Positions 27,638 through 36,838 of a stretch of DNA of 64,000 bases are shown piece after piece. The position numbers were made by a program, and so were the translations under genes. Source of the DNA: Caldimonas thermodepolymerans (lineage in GTDB: Bacteria; Pseudomonadota; Gammaproteobacteria; Burkholderiales; Burkholderiaceae_C); assembly GCF_015476235.1 (NCBI RefSeq), contig NZ_CP064338.1, forward strand, positions 1,612,001 to 1,676,000, written 5' to 3'. Every line of letters begins with the position of its first letter. Position 1 is the first letter of the stretch. A model generated the notes under the pieces. That model was not told the DNA's origin. It saw nothing but the letters and a program-made list of their open reading frames with translations, and searched no databases.

Positions 27638-28029
27638 GGCAGAGGATCCCGTAGAGCAAGTAGGTCGGACGTCATGGCGGCATGCATGCCGCATGCATGT
27701 CGTGCGAGGCCGCCACTTCTGGGTGGGCGCCGCAGGATTATGGTTCGCGCATGCAGCGGAAGAAAGCGATGGAGGGGGCAAGCACCAAGAACTAGGGGGG
27801 AGGAACATCCCTCGTGTCAGGCCCACTCTCCAGAGGCTTCGCGAGAAGGACGTGCAGGGAGGAAGAACGCCGTGCAGTGCGTCACGTCGCGCTGCACCAC
27901 GCCCCACGAGGACGGTGTCCCGATCCCTAACCCTTGGGGTGGCGACATCACCGGCGCACTCCTAGACTGCCCGCAATCCAACGTGAGACACGCACGTCCC
28001 GTGTCGCCGTTCGAGCTGAGGTTGCTGCC
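27638..28029. promoter_or_regulatory. Divergent T6SS control region between tssJ and tssA
   Basis: This 392-bp spacer has no gene and must carry the promoters of both T6SS operons. Visible: a 14-bp perfect palindrome CGGCATGCATGCCG (27678-27691) followed by another GCATGCATG (27691-27699); a leftward -10-like CATAAT (27737-27742, minus strand) with a poor -35; the 9-mer ATCCCTAAC (27923-27931), inverse of a repeat found at 42023 and 42045; TAGACT (27963-27968) as a possible rightward -10; and an inverted repeat GACACG/CGTGTC (27987-28005). No sigma54 site with correct spacing was found. Confidence 0.5.
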
Positions 28030-29043
28030 GTGATCGATGTCGATGCCCTGCTGGCTCCCGTGTCCGAGGCCTCTGCCTGCGGGGAGGACCTGGAGTACGA
28101 CGCCGACTTCATGGCGCTGGAGCAGGCGGCGCGTGGCAAGGCCGAACAGCAGTTCGGCGACACCGTGGTCGCCGGCGAGGAGCCCGACTGGCCCGACGTG
28201 GTCGAACGTGCCGTGCGGCTGCTGGGGCGTACCAAGGACCTGCGGGTGGCCACCTATCTCGCGCGCGGGCTGGCGCGCACGGCCGGTCCCGCCGGCCTCG
28301 GACAGGGCCTGAAGCTGCTGCACGGCCTGTGCGAGACCTACTGGGACGAACTCCATCCGCAACTCGATCCGGAGGACAACTTCGATCCCGTCATGCGCAT
28401 GAACGCGGTCGCGCCGCTGGCTCACCCCGAGGCGGGGCTGAAGGAGCTGCGTGACGCCGTGTTCCTGCGCTCGCGCGGCGGCAGCTACGCGGTCAAGCAT
28501 GTGGAATATGCGCTGTCCCTCATCGAGCCGCCGGCCGGCCAGTCGGTGCCGTCCGAAGCGGAGCTGCTCGCGGCGATGCGCGATGCCTCGGCTTCCGATG
28601 CCGGCTTCGCGGAGGGCATCCGCGAGGCGCTGCGGCAGGCCAATGCGCTGCAGGACTGGCTCAACGAGAAGGTGGGCTCCGCCCAGGCGGTGGACCTGAG
28701 GCCGCTGCGCACCATCCTCAACGCGGTCGTCAAGCTGGTCGACCAGGTGGCGGCCGAAGCCGGCGAGGCGGTGGCCGGGGCGGAAGGCGAAGCGGTCGAC
28801 GGCGCAGCGTCCGAGGCCCCGGTGTGCGCCGTCGTGGTCGGCGAGCTGCGCAGCCGCGAGGACGTCGTCCGCAGCCTGGACCGCATGATCGAGTTCCTCG
28901 AACGCACCGAACCGACCAACCCCGTGCCGCTGCTGCTGCGCCGCGCGCAGCGGCTGATGGCAATGAGCTTCCTCGAGATCATCGAGGACATGACCCCCGA
29001 CAGCGTGAGCACGGTCCGCCAGCTGGCCGGCATCCGCGAATAA
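28030..29043 (+). CDS. tssA: Type VI secretion protein TssA
   Basis: A 337-residue protein with an N-terminal ImpA domain: IDVDALLAPVSEASACGEDL, then the conserved EPDWPDVVERAVRLLGRTKD and LRVATYLARGLARTAG. TssA helps prime and cap the growing sheath. The start is GTG at 28030 with GAGGT just upstream; this gives the usual short tail before LLAPVS. The C-terminus (PTNPVPLLLRRAQRLMAMSF) is the VasJ-like end of short TssA proteins. It opens the rightward T6SS operon. Confidence 0.92.
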   Translation: MIDVDALLAPVSEASACGEDLEYDADFMALEQAARGKAEQQFGDTVVAGEEPDWPDVVERAVRLLGRTKDLRVATYLARGLARTAGPAGLGQGLKLLHGLCETYWDELHPQLDPEDNFDPVMRMNAVAPLAHPEAGLKELRDAVFLRSRGGSYAVKHVEYALSLIEPPAGQSVPSEAELLAAMRDASASDAGFAEGIREALRQANALQDWLNEKVGSAQAVDLRPLRTILNAVVKLVDQVAAEAGEAVAGAEGEAVDGAASEAPVCAVVVGELRSREDVVRSLDRMIEFLERTEPTNPVPLLLRRAQRLMAMSFLEIIEDMTPDSVSTVRQLAGIRE

Positions 29044-29121
29044 GGCAGTTCTGGATTCTTGATCGCACCCCGGACCGCAGCGGTTGCGCTCGGTACCGTC
29101 CGTCAACCGTAGGAGAGCACC

Positions 29122-29640
29122 ATGGCCACCAGCAGCAGCCAGAAATTCATCGCCCGGAACCGGGCGCCGCGCGTCCAGATCGAGTACGACGTCGAGCTGT
29201 ACGGCGCCGAGAAGAAGGTCCAGCTGCCCTTCGTGATGGGCGTGATGGCGGACCTGTCCGGCAAGCCGGTCGAGCCGCTGCCGCCGGTGGCCGACCGCAA
29301 GTTCCTCGAGATCGACGTCGACAACTTCGACTCGCGCATGAAGTCGATGAAGCCGCGGGTCGCGTTCCAGGTGCCCAACACGCTGACGGGCGAGGGCAAC
29401 ATCAGCGTGGACATCACCTTCGAGAGCATGGACGACTTCTCGCCGGCGGCGATCGCGCGCAAGGTCGACGCGCTCAACAAGCTGCTCGAGGCGCGTCAGC
29501 AGCTGGCGAACCTGGTGACCTACATGGACGGCAAGACCGGTGCCGAGGAGCTGATCGCCAAGGTGCTGAACGACCCCGCGCTGTTGCAGTCCCTGGCTGC
29601 CAGCAAGAAGCCCGAAGAAGACGGTGGTGCTGCCGCCTGA
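29122..29640 (+). CDS. tssB: Type VI secretion sheath small subunit TssB
   Basis: A 172-residue sheath subunit that forms the contractile TssBC tubule. Diagnostic features are FIARNRAPRVQIEYDVELYG, LPFVMGVMADLSG and FLEIDVDNFDSRMKSMKPR. AGGAGAG lies 6 nt before the ATG. The spacer after tssA is 78 bp. TagJ, encoded downstream at 32535, is known from P. aeruginosa to bind TssB and ClpV. Confidence 0.96.
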   Translation: MATSSSQKFIARNRAPRVQIEYDVELYGAEKKVQLPFVMGVMADLSGKPVEPLPPVADRKFLEIDVDNFDSRMKSMKPRVAFQVPNTLTGEGNISVDITFESMDDFSPAAIARKVDALNKLLEARQQLANLVTYMDGKTGAEELIAKVLNDPALLQSLAASKKPEEDGGAAA

Positions 29641-29670
29641 CGCGGCGGTGGATTGAGTCAGGAGAACGCG

Positions 29671-31161
29671 ATGGCCGAGACCCAACAGCAATCCCAACTC
29701 GAAGGCGTGGTCCTCGAGGGCAACGAACTGGCGGCGCTGCTGCAGAAGGAGTTCAAGCCCAAGACCGAGGAAGCCAAGAGCGCCGTCGAGCAGGCGGTGC
29801 AGACCCTGGCGGCGCAGGCGCTGGCCCAGACGCAGCTGATCGGCAGCGACGTGGTCAAGACGATCGAGGCGATGATCGCCGAGATCGACCGCAAGCTCTC
29901 AGAGCAGATCAACCTGATCATGCATCACGAGGACTTCCAGAAGCTCGAAGGTGCATGGCGCGGCCTGCATTACCTGGTCAACAACACCGAGACCGACGAG
30001 CAGCTGAAGATCCGCGTGATGAACGTCTCCAAGCAGGAGCTGGGCAAGACGCTCAAGCGCTACAAGGGGACGGCCTGGGACCAGAGCCCGATCTTCAAGC
30101 GCATCTACGAGGAAGAGTACGGCCAGTTCGGCGGCGAGCCGTTCGGCTGCATGGTCGGCGACTACCACTTCGACCACAGCCCGCCCGACGTGGAGCTGCT
30201 GGGCGAGATGGCCAAGATCTGTGCCGCGGCCCACATGCCCTTCATTGCCGGGGCCTCGCCGACCATCATGCAGATGGAGAGCTGGCAGGAGCTGGCCAAT
30301 CCGCGCGACCTGACCAAGATCTTCACGACGCCCGAGTACGCCCCCTGGCGTTCGCTGCGCGAATCCGAGGACGCCCGCTACATCGGCCTGACGATGCCGC
30401 GCTTCCTGGCGCGCCTGCCGTACGGGTCGCGCACCAACCCGGTCGAGGAGTTCGACTTCGAGGAAGACACCGGTTCGGCCGACCACAGCAAGTACACCTG
30501 GGCCAACTCGGCCTACGCGATGGCGGTCAACATCAACCGCTCGTTCAAGGAGTACGGCTGGTGCTCGCGCATCCGCGGCGTCGAGTCGGGCGGTGCGGTG
30601 CAGGGCCTGCCCACGCACACCTTCCCCACCGACGACGGGGGCGTGGACATGAAGTGCCCGACCGAGATCGCGATCTCCGACCGCCGCGAGGCCGAGCTTG
30701 CCAAGAACGGCTTCATGCCGCTGGTGCACCGCAAGAACAGCGACTTCGCTGCCTTCATCGGTGCGCAGTCGCTGCAGAAGCCGGCCGAGTACGACGACCC
30801 CGACGCCACCGCCAACGCCAACCTGGCCGCGCGCCTGCCCTACCTGTTCGCCACCTGCCGCTTCGCGCACTACCTGAAGTGCATCGTGCGCGACAAGATC
30901 GGCTCCTTCAAGGAGCGCGACGACATGCAGAAGTGGCTGCAGGACTGGATCATGCAGTACGTCGATGGCGACCCGGCCCATTCGTCCGAATCCACCAAGG
31001 CGCGCAAGCCACTGGCCGCCGCCGAGGTGGTGGTCGAGGAGGTGGAAGGCAACCCGGGCTACTACACGTCCAAGTTCTTCCTGCGTCCGCACTACCAGCT
31101 CGAGGGGCTGACCGTGTCCCTGCGGCTGGTGTCCAAGCTGCCGTCCGTCAAGGGAGCATGA
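29671..31161 (+). CDS. tssC: Type VI secretion sheath large subunit TssC
   Basis: A 496-residue sheath subunit. The core reads NLIMHHEDFQKLEGAWRGLH, LIGEYEFD-equivalent MVGDYHFDHSP, RIPYG-like ARLPYGSRTNPVEEFDFEE and MKCPTEIAISDRREAELAK. AGGAG at 29660-29664 sets the start at 29671 (MAETQQQSQ); a TTG 18 bp upstream is in frame but badly placed. It lies 30 bp after tssB. A stable hairpin separates it from hcp. Confidence 0.96.
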   Translation: MAETQQQSQLEGVVLEGNELAALLQKEFKPKTEEAKSAVEQAVQTLAAQALAQTQLIGSDVVKTIEAMIAEIDRKLSEQINLIMHHEDFQKLEGAWRGLHYLVNNTETDEQLKIRVMNVSKQELGKTLKRYKGTAWDQSPIFKRIYEEEYGQFGGEPFGCMVGDYHFDHSPPDVELLGEMAKICAAAHMPFIAGASPTIMQMESWQELANPRDLTKIFTTPEYAPWRSLRESEDARYIGLTMPRFLARLPYGSRTNPVEEFDFEEDTGSADHSKYTWANSAYAMAVNINRSFKEYGWCSRIRGVESGGAVQGLPTHTFPTDDGGVDMKCPTEIAISDRREAELAKNGFMPLVHRKNSDFAAFIGAQSLQKPAEYDDPDATANANLAARLPYLFATCRFAHYLKCIVRDKIGSFKERDDMQKWLQDWIMQYVDGDPAHSSESTKARKPLAAAEVVVEEVEGNPGYYTSKFFLRPHYQLEGLTVSLRLVSKLPSVKGA

Positions 31162-31212
31162 GCCGCCGAGGGCAGGTGTTCATCCTGTGGAGTCCCAGCT
31201 TGTGGAGGGAGA

Positions 31213-31236
31213 GCCGGCTGCGTGCCTGCAGCCGGC
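31213..31236 (+). promoter_or_regulatory. Stable hairpin between tssC and hcp
   Basis: GCCGGCTGC (31213-31221) pairs perfectly with GCAGCCGGC (31228-31236) across GTGCCT. There is no U tract. In this position it may protect or process the mRNA so that hcp is made in excess of the sheath, or act as a partial terminator before a separate hcp promoter. Confidence 0.45.
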
Positions 31237-31282
31237 ATGACCGATTGGTTCATTTAACGCTGTCATAGCAGAAGGAGCGACC

Positions 31283-31765
31283 ATGGCTGTTGACATGTTT
31301 CTGAAGATGGACGACATCAAGGGCGAGTCCGTCGATGCCAAGCACAAGGGCGAGATCGACGTCCTGGCGTGGTCCTGGGGATTGAGCCAGTCCGGCACGA
31401 CCCACGTCGGCGGGGGAGGCGGCGCGGGCAAGGTGAGCGTGCAGGATCTGTCGTTCACCAAGTACGTCGACAAGTCGTCGCCGACGCTGATGCTGGCCTG
31501 CTGCAACGGCAAGCACTTCAAGGAGGCCGTGCTGGTGGTCCGCAAGGCCGGCGAGAAGCCGCTCGAGTACCTCAAGATCACGATGAAGGAGGTCCTCGTC
31601 TCGTCGATCAGCACGGGTGGTTCCGGCGGGGATGATCGCCTGGTCGAGAGCATCACGCTCAACTTCGCCGAGGTCAAGGTCGAGTACGTGCCGCAGAAAC
31701 CCGACGGCACCGGCGACGCCGCCGTCGAGGCCGGCTGGAACATCGCCGAGAACATCAAGCTCTGA
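31283..31765 (+). CDS. hcp: Type VI secretion tube protein Hcp (first copy)
   Basis: A 160-residue Hcp that stacks as hexamer rings into the inner tube and is secreted. The family pattern is clear: MAVDMFLKMDDIKGES, HKGEIDVLAWSWGLSQSG, KVSVQDLSFTKYVDKSSP, KHFKEAVLVVRKAGEKPLEY and the C-terminal LVESITLNFAEVKVEYVPQ. GAAGGAG precedes the ATG. It is followed 151 bp later by a divergent second copy. Confidence 0.96.
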   Translation: MAVDMFLKMDDIKGESVDAKHKGEIDVLAWSWGLSQSGTTHVGGGGGAGKVSVQDLSFTKYVDKSSPTLMLACCNGKHFKEAVLVVRKAGEKPLEYLKITMKEVLVSSISTGGSGGDDRLVESITLNFAEVKVEYVPQKPDGTGDAAVEAGWNIAENIKL

Positions 31766-31916
31766 CGCCGGCGGTGCGTGGCGTCGCAGGCCTGCGGGGC
31801 CGGCGGCGCCTCCAGGTCCTCGACGCCCGAGGAACCCGGTGCGGCCGGGCCGTCGGGCCACGGGACGGATCCCGTCCGGTGCATCGCCACCGGACGTTGC
31901 TCGGGGATGACACGCC

Positions 31917-32399
31917 ATGTCTCTCGGCGACATGTTTCTCAAGGTCGAGGGCACGCGCTCCGGGATCATCCGGGGCGAGGCCAACGACCAGGCCCACCGC
32001 GACGAGATCGATGTGTTCAGCTGGTCCTGGGGCATGCGCTCGGCCAGCGCGATGGGCGGTGCCGGCGCGGCGGCGAAGACCACGGTCGAATCGCTTCAGC
32101 TGGCCAAGGAAGTGGACGCTGCCTCCACCGGCCTGATGGCGGTGATGCGCAACAACGAGCTGCTGAAGAAGGTGGTGCTGTCGGTGCGCAAGGCCGGCGG
32201 ACAGCCCATCGACTACTTCGTCATCACGCTCGAGGACGCCCGCATCACGGCCTACGACGTCGGCACGGCGTCCGAGGGCAGCCCGCGGCTCGTCGAACGC
32301 CTGACGTTCTCGTTCAAGAAGATCAACGTCGAGTACGTGGGCCAGGACGAGAAGGGGCAGAAGAAGGGCGGCATGAACTTCGCTGCCGAGGTGAGCTGA
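31917..32399 (+). CDS. hcp: Type VI secretion Hcp family protein (second copy)
   Basis: A 160-residue Hcp paralogue, clearly related to the first but much diverged. Shared positions include DMFLKVEG, DEIDVFSWSWGMRSA, TVESLQLAKEVDAAS, LKKVVLSVRKAGGQP and LVERLTFSFKKINVEYV. It lacks the YVDKSSP form and differs strongly in the loops, so it may make a separate tube or carry particular effectors. No fused toxin domain is present. It sits in the same operon; only a weak ribosome site is seen. Confidence 0.93.
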   Translation: MSLGDMFLKVEGTRSGIIRGEANDQAHRDEIDVFSWSWGMRSASAMGGAGAAAKTTVESLQLAKEVDAASTGLMAVMRNNELLKKVVLSVRKAGGQPIDYFVITLEDARITAYDVGTASEGSPRLVERLTFSFKKINVEYVGQDEKGQKKGGMNFAAEVS

Positions 32400-32534
32400 T
32401 GGGGGCCATTGCGCCGCCTCGGCCTGGCGCCCGTCGGGGCGCGGGCGTCTCCAGGCCGGCCGGGCCGGGATCAGGGTCCGCGATGGACGTGCGGCGAGGG
32501 CCGTGCGTGCGCATCGCTTGCAGGAGCATCTGAC

Positions 32535-33374
32535 ATGTCTGCCGCATTGCCTTCCGAAGACCACCTGCGCATGGGCGACCCGGTGCGCGCGCTCCAGGCC
32601 CTGCAGGACGAGGTGCGCGCACAGCCCGCGGACGCGAAGAAGCGCATCTTCCTGTTCCAGCTGCTGTGCGTGCTGGGGCAGTGGGAGCGCGCGCTCGCCC
32701 AGCTGAACGTGGCCGCCGGCCTCGATGCGTCGGCGCTCGCGATGGCACAGACCTACCGCGAAGCCATCCAGTGCGAACTGCTGCGCGCCGAGGTGTTTGC
32801 CGGGCGGAAGGTGCCGATGCTGTTCGGCCATCCCGAGGCGTGGACGGCGCTGCTGATCGAGGCGCTGTTGCGCGAGGGGCAGGGCGCTCCCGAGGATGCG
32901 CGCCGCCTGCGCGACCATGCCTTCGAGCAGGCCCCCGAAGGGGCGGGCACGCTCAACGGCCAGCCGTTCGCCTGGGTGGCCGATGCCGACATGCGGCTCG
33001 GGCCGGTGCTGGAAGTGATCATCAACGGACGCTACTGCTGGGTGCCGTTCGCGCGCCTCACCGAGCTCGTCGTCGAGGAGCCGGCCGACCTGCGCGACAC
33101 GGTCTGGATGCCCGCGCACCTGAAGTTCGAGAACGGCGGCGAGACCGTCGGGCTGATCCCCACCCGCTACCCGGGCAGCGAGGCGAGCGACGACGGGTTG
33201 GTGCTGTTGTCGCGCAAGACCGAATGGCAGGAGTCGCAGCCCGGCTTCTACACCGGGCTGGGCCAGCGCATGCTGGCGACGGACACGGGCGACGTGTCGC
33301 TGATGGACGTGCGCACGATCGTGTGGAACGACCCGTCCCCGTCCGGTGACGGACAGACCTCTGGCGACGCATAA
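32535..33374 (+). CDS. tagJ: Type VI secretion accessory protein TagJ (ImpE family)
   Basis: A 279-residue ImpE-family protein. N-terminal helical repeats (HLRMGDPVRALQALQDEVR; KKRIFLFQLLCVLGQWERAL) resemble TPRs, followed by the compact ImpE beta domain (NGRYCWVPFARL, GLIPTRYPGSE). TagJ binds TssB and modulates ClpV recruitment in the P. aeruginosa H1 system. CAGGAG lies 8 nt before ATG 32535, which is therefore preferred to the longer open frame. It is followed 3 bp later by tssE. Confidence 0.92.
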   Translation: MSAALPSEDHLRMGDPVRALQALQDEVRAQPADAKKRIFLFQLLCVLGQWERALAQLNVAAGLDASALAMAQTYREAIQCELLRAEVFAGRKVPMLFGHPEAWTALLIEALLREGQGAPEDARRLRDHAFEQAPEGAGTLNGQPFAWVADADMRLGPVLEVIINGRYCWVPFARLTELVVEEPADLRDTVWMPAHLKFENGGETVGLIPTRYPGSEASDDGLVLLSRKTEWQESQPGFYTGLGQRMLATDTGDVSLMDVRTIVWNDPSPSGDGQTSGDA

Positions 33375-33377
33375 GCC

Positions 33378-33884
33378 GTGGCAGCGTTGACCCCCCAGGA
33401 ACGCCTGCAGCCGGCCCTGCTGGACCGGCTGATCGACGACGATCCGTCGTCCACGGTCGAACCGCGCGAGCAGCGCGTGCTGACCAAGGCTCGGCTGCGC
33501 GAGGCGGTGCTGCGCGACCTGTCCTGGCTGTTCAACGCGACCCGGCCATCGGACGACATCGACTGGGAGCAGTGGCCCCATGCGGCGCAGTCGGTGCTCA
33601 ACTACGGGCTGCCTGCGCTGTCCGGTGAAACCGCCTCGACGCTGGACATCGTGCAGCTCGAGAACGAGGTCAAGCGGACCATCCTGACGTTCGAGCCGCG
33701 CATCATGCCGGCGACGCTGAAGGTCGAGGCCCTCGTGTCCGAGCTGCAGATGGACCACCACAACGTCGTCAGCCTGCACATCAGCGGCCACCTGTGGGCA
33801 CAGCCGGTGCCGCTGGAGTTCCTGCTGCGCACCGAACTCGACCTGGAGACCGGCCAGGTCCAGGTCCGCGAGCTGAGGGGCTAG
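33378..33884 (+). CDS. tssE: Type VI secretion baseplate protein TssE (gp25-like)
   Basis: A 168-residue baseplate protein homologous to phage T4 gp25. The gp25 region spans about residues 35-150 and includes LREAVLRDLSWLFNATR, SVLNYGLPALSG and IVQLENEVKRTILTFEPRI, with the EPR motif needed for sheath initiation. Start is GTG at 33378, 3 bp after the tagJ stop. The N-terminal opening LTPQERLQPALLDRLIDD is normal for TssE. Confidence 0.94.
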   Translation: MAALTPQERLQPALLDRLIDDDPSSTVEPREQRVLTKARLREAVLRDLSWLFNATRPSDDIDWEQWPHAAQSVLNYGLPALSGETASTLDIVQLENEVKRTILTFEPRIMPATLKVEALVSELQMDHHNVVSLHISGHLWAQPVPLEFLLRTELDLETGQVQVRELRG

Positions 33885-33887
33885 GGC

Positions 33888-35762
33888 ATGGATCCTCGCC
33901 TGCTTCGCTACTACAACCAGGAGCTGCAGCACCTGCGCGAGATGGGTGCGGAGTTCGCGCAGGCGTTCCCCAAGATCGCGGCGCGCCTGGGGATGGACGG
34001 CATCGAGGTCTCCGACCCCTACGTCGAGCGCCTGCTGGAGGGGTTCGCGTTCCTGGCCGCACGGGTGCAGCTCAAGCTGGACGCCGAGTTCCCGCGCTTC
34101 ACGCAGCGGTTGCTCGAGATCGTCTACCCCAACTACGTCGCGCCGGTGCCGGCGATGGTGGTTGCCCAGTTCCGGCCCGACCTGAACGACGGCAACCTGG
34201 CGCGCGGCTTCCGCATCGCGCGCGGCAGCATGATGCGCAGCCAGCTCGGCAAGGGCGACGAGACGCCGTGCCAGTTCCGCACTGCGCAGGACGTGACGCT
34301 GTGGCCGGTCGAGATCGTCTCGGCCTCGTACTTCTCCTACGCGCCGGACCTGCCGCTGGCGCAGCTGCCGGTCGGCCGGCGCGTCAAGGGCGGGGTGCGG
34401 CTCAAGCTGCGCGCAACCGCCGGGCTGCAGTTCCACCAGCTGCCGATGGAGGCGCTGCGCCTGTACCTGGCCGGCGGCGACGAGGTGGCCTACAAGCTGT
34501 ACGAGCTGCTGCTGGGCAGCGCGCTCGGCGTGGTGGTGGTGCCGCCGCAGCGTCCGGTGCCGTGGCACGAGGTGCTGCCGGCGACCAGCGTCGCGCCGGT
34601 CGGCTTCTCGGACGACGAGGCACTGTTGCCGGTGGGCCTGCGCAACTTCCAGGGCTACCGGCTGCTGCAGGAGTACTACGCCTTCCCGCAGCGCTTCCTG
34701 ATGTTCGACATCCAGGGGCTGCGGCCTGCGCTGCAGCGCTGCACCGGCGACGAGGTCGAGGTCGTCGTGCTGCTCGAACGCGGCGACGCGACGCTGGAGA
34801 ACGTGGTCGACGCCGGCAACTTCGCACTCCACTGCACCCCGGCGATCAACCTGTTCGAGCGCCGCTGCGACCGCATCCACATCACGGCCAACCAGCACGA
34901 CTACCACGTGGTGCCGGACCGCACCAAGCCGATGGACTTCGAGGTCTACGACGTCACCTCGGTGACCGGCTACGGCGTGGGCGCGGGCAGCGAACACCAT
35001 TTCCTGCCGTTCTACGCCGCCTTCCACCACGAAGGCCACGGGCATGCGGCCTACTACAGCCTGCAGCGCGAGCCGCGCCTGCTGTCGGCCGAGCAGAAGC
35101 GCCGCGGCGCGCGCTCCAGCTACGTGGGCAGCGAGGTCTACATCTCGCTGGTCGACCCGGCGGAAGCCCCGTTCAGCGAGGACCTGCGCCAGCTCGCGGT
35201 CACCGCGACCTGCACCAACCGCGACCTGCCACTGCACATGCCACTCGGGGTGGGGCGGACCGACTTCGTGCTGGACATGGCCGCCCCGGTCGAGTCGGTG
35301 CGCGTGCTCAAGGGACCGACGCGGCCGTACTCCTCGCTGCGCGAGGGCGCGGTCAGCTGGAAGTTCATCCACCAGCTGTCGCTGAACTACCTCTCGCTGC
35401 TCGACGTCGACGAGCGCGAAGGCGCCGCGGCGCTGCGGGAGATCCTGACCCTGTATGCCCAGAGCGCGGACCACGGCCTGCTCAAGCAGATCGACGGCCT
35501 GCGCTCGGTGCGCACGCGTCCGACCGTGCGGCGCTTCCCGGCGCCCGGGCCGATCGCCTTCGGGCGCGGCGTCGAGGTCGACGTCGAGGTCGACGAGTTC
35601 GCCTTCCAGGGGGCGAGCGCCTTCCTGTTCGGCGCGGTGCTGGCGCAGTTCTTCACGCGCTACGTGTCGCTGAATTCCTTTGTCGAGACCTCGCTGCGGT
35701 CGACCAGCCGCGGCGAGCTGATGCGATGGGTGCCCCGATGCGGAAGCCGCGCGATCCTGTGA
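33888..35762 (+). CDS. tssF: Type VI secretion baseplate protein TssF
   Basis: A 624-residue baseplate wedge protein (VasA family). It begins MDPRLLRYYNQELQHLREMG, then FAQAFPKIAARLGMDG and VERLLEGFAFLAARVQLKLD, all diagnostic. The C-terminus RYVSLNSFVETSLRSTSRGE is the conserved TssF ending. It starts 3 bp after tssE and its end overlaps tssG by 37 bp. Confidence 0.95.
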   Translation: MDPRLLRYYNQELQHLREMGAEFAQAFPKIAARLGMDGIEVSDPYVERLLEGFAFLAARVQLKLDAEFPRFTQRLLEIVYPNYVAPVPAMVVAQFRPDLNDGNLARGFRIARGSMMRSQLGKGDETPCQFRTAQDVTLWPVEIVSASYFSYAPDLPLAQLPVGRRVKGGVRLKLRATAGLQFHQLPMEALRLYLAGGDEVAYKLYELLLGSALGVVVVPPQRPVPWHEVLPATSVAPVGFSDDEALLPVGLRNFQGYRLLQEYYAFPQRFLMFDIQGLRPALQRCTGDEVEVVVLLERGDATLENVVDAGNFALHCTPAINLFERRCDRIHITANQHDYHVVPDRTKPMDFEVYDVTSVTGYGVGAGSEHHFLPFYAAFHHEGHGHAAYYSLQREPRLLSAEQKRRGARSSYVGSEVYISLVDPAEAPFSEDLRQLAVTATCTNRDLPLHMPLGVGRTDFVLDMAAPVESVRVLKGPTRPYSSLREGAVSWKFIHQLSLNYLSLLDVDEREGAAALREILTLYAQSADHGLLKQIDGLRSVRTRPTVRRFPAPGPIAFGRGVEVDVEVDEFAFQGASAFLFGAVLAQFFTRYVSLNSFVETSLRSTSRGELMRWVPRCGSRAIL

Positions 35763-36814
35763 AGCTCTGGCAGGCGCTGGCGCAGGCGCCGTATCGCCAC
35801 GACTTCTACTGGGCGATGCGCAGCATCGAGTGCTGCTTCCCGCACAAGCCGCGGCTCGGCACCGCGCAACGTCCGGTCGACGAGCCGGTGCGCCTGGGAC
35901 AGGAGCCGGCGCTGGATTTCGCCCCGGCCTCGCTGTCCAGGTTCATGCCGCCCGAGGGCAGCCGGCCGGCGCGCATGGAGGTGCGCTTCTTCGGGCTGTT
36001 CGGGCCGAACGGGCCGCTGCCGTTGCACCTGACCGACCATGCGCGCGAGCGCATCCTGCACCACGACGACCGCAGCTTCGCGCGCTTCGCCGACGTCTTC
36101 CACCACCGCCTGCTGCTGCTGTTCTACCGGGCCTGGGCCCAGGCCCAGCCGACGGTCGGGCTGGACCGCCCCGAGGACGACCGTTTCGGCACCTACGTCG
36201 GCGCGCTGTTCGGGCTCGGGACGCCGGCGCTGCGCGGGCGCGACGCCTTGCCAGACCACGCCAAGCTGCACCACGCCGGCCTGCTGGTGCGCCAGGTGCG
36301 CAATGCCGAAGGCCTGCAGGCGCTGCTGCGCAGCTACTTCCGCCTGCCGGTGCGCGTCGAGCAGTTCGTCGGGCACTGGATGGCGCTGCCGCCGCACCAG
36401 CGCACGCGCCTGCAGCGCGATGCGGCTACCGGCAACCAGCTGGCCCGCGGGGCCGTCCTGGGCCGGCGCGTGTGGGACCGGCAGCACAAGTTCCGCATCC
36501 ACGTCGGCCCGCTGACGTTGGCGCAGTACCTCGACTTCCTGCCGCCAGGTCGGGCCCTGCCGCCGTTGCTGGCCGCGGTGCGCCAGTACGTCGGGTTCGA
36601 GCTGGACTGGGACGTGCGGCTGGTGCTGGCCGCCGCCGAGGTGCCGCAGGCGCGCCTCGGCCGGCACAGCCGGCTCGGCTGGACCACCTGGGCCGGACGC
36701 CGTGCGGCCGGCACCGGGGGGCCGGCCCTGGTGCTCCAGCCGGATCGCCCGCGGCGCGCGCTGCGCGCCGCCGCCAACGACCCCGGACCGCAGGCCCGGC
36801 ACGTGGCCGCCTGA
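35726..36814 (+). CDS. tssG: Type VI secretion baseplate protein TssG
   Basis: A 362-residue baseplate wedge partner of TssF (VasB family). Recognised by LAQAPYRHDFYWAMRSIEC, MEVRFFGLFGPNGPLPLHLT, DVFHHRLLLLFYRAWA and the late HKFRIHVGPLTLAQYLDFLP. Start MGAPMRKP at 35726 is used (weak GAG 8 nt upstream); ATG 35738 is an alternative. Overlap with tssF suggests translational coupling. The C-terminal 30 residues are arginine/alanine-rich and look non-conserved. Confidence 0.92.
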   Translation: MGAPMRKPRDPVKLWQALAQAPYRHDFYWAMRSIECCFPHKPRLGTAQRPVDEPVRLGQEPALDFAPASLSRFMPPEGSRPARMEVRFFGLFGPNGPLPLHLTDHARERILHHDDRSFARFADVFHHRLLLLFYRAWAQAQPTVGLDRPEDDRFGTYVGALFGLGTPALRGRDALPDHAKLHHAGLLVRQVRNAEGLQALLRSYFRLPVRVEQFVGHWMALPPHQRTRLQRDAATGNQLARGAVLGRRVWDRQHKFRIHVGPLTLAQYLDFLPPGRALPPLLAAVRQYVGFELDWDVRLVLAAAEVPQARLGRHSRLGWTTWAGRRAAGTGGPALVLQPDRPRRALRAAANDPGPQARHVAA

Positions 36815-36838
36815 TCAGACCGCGAGGAGAGAGAACCC

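Noticed and set aside
27940-27956. Sigma54-like TGGCGA ... GGC in the tssJ-tssA spacer
   Set aside because: Spacing is off by one base and the -12 element lacks TTGC.
32409-32534. Longer TagJ start upstream of 32535
   Set aside because: The extension is Arg/Gly/Pro-rich and non-conserved, while CAGGAG is correctly spaced before 32535.
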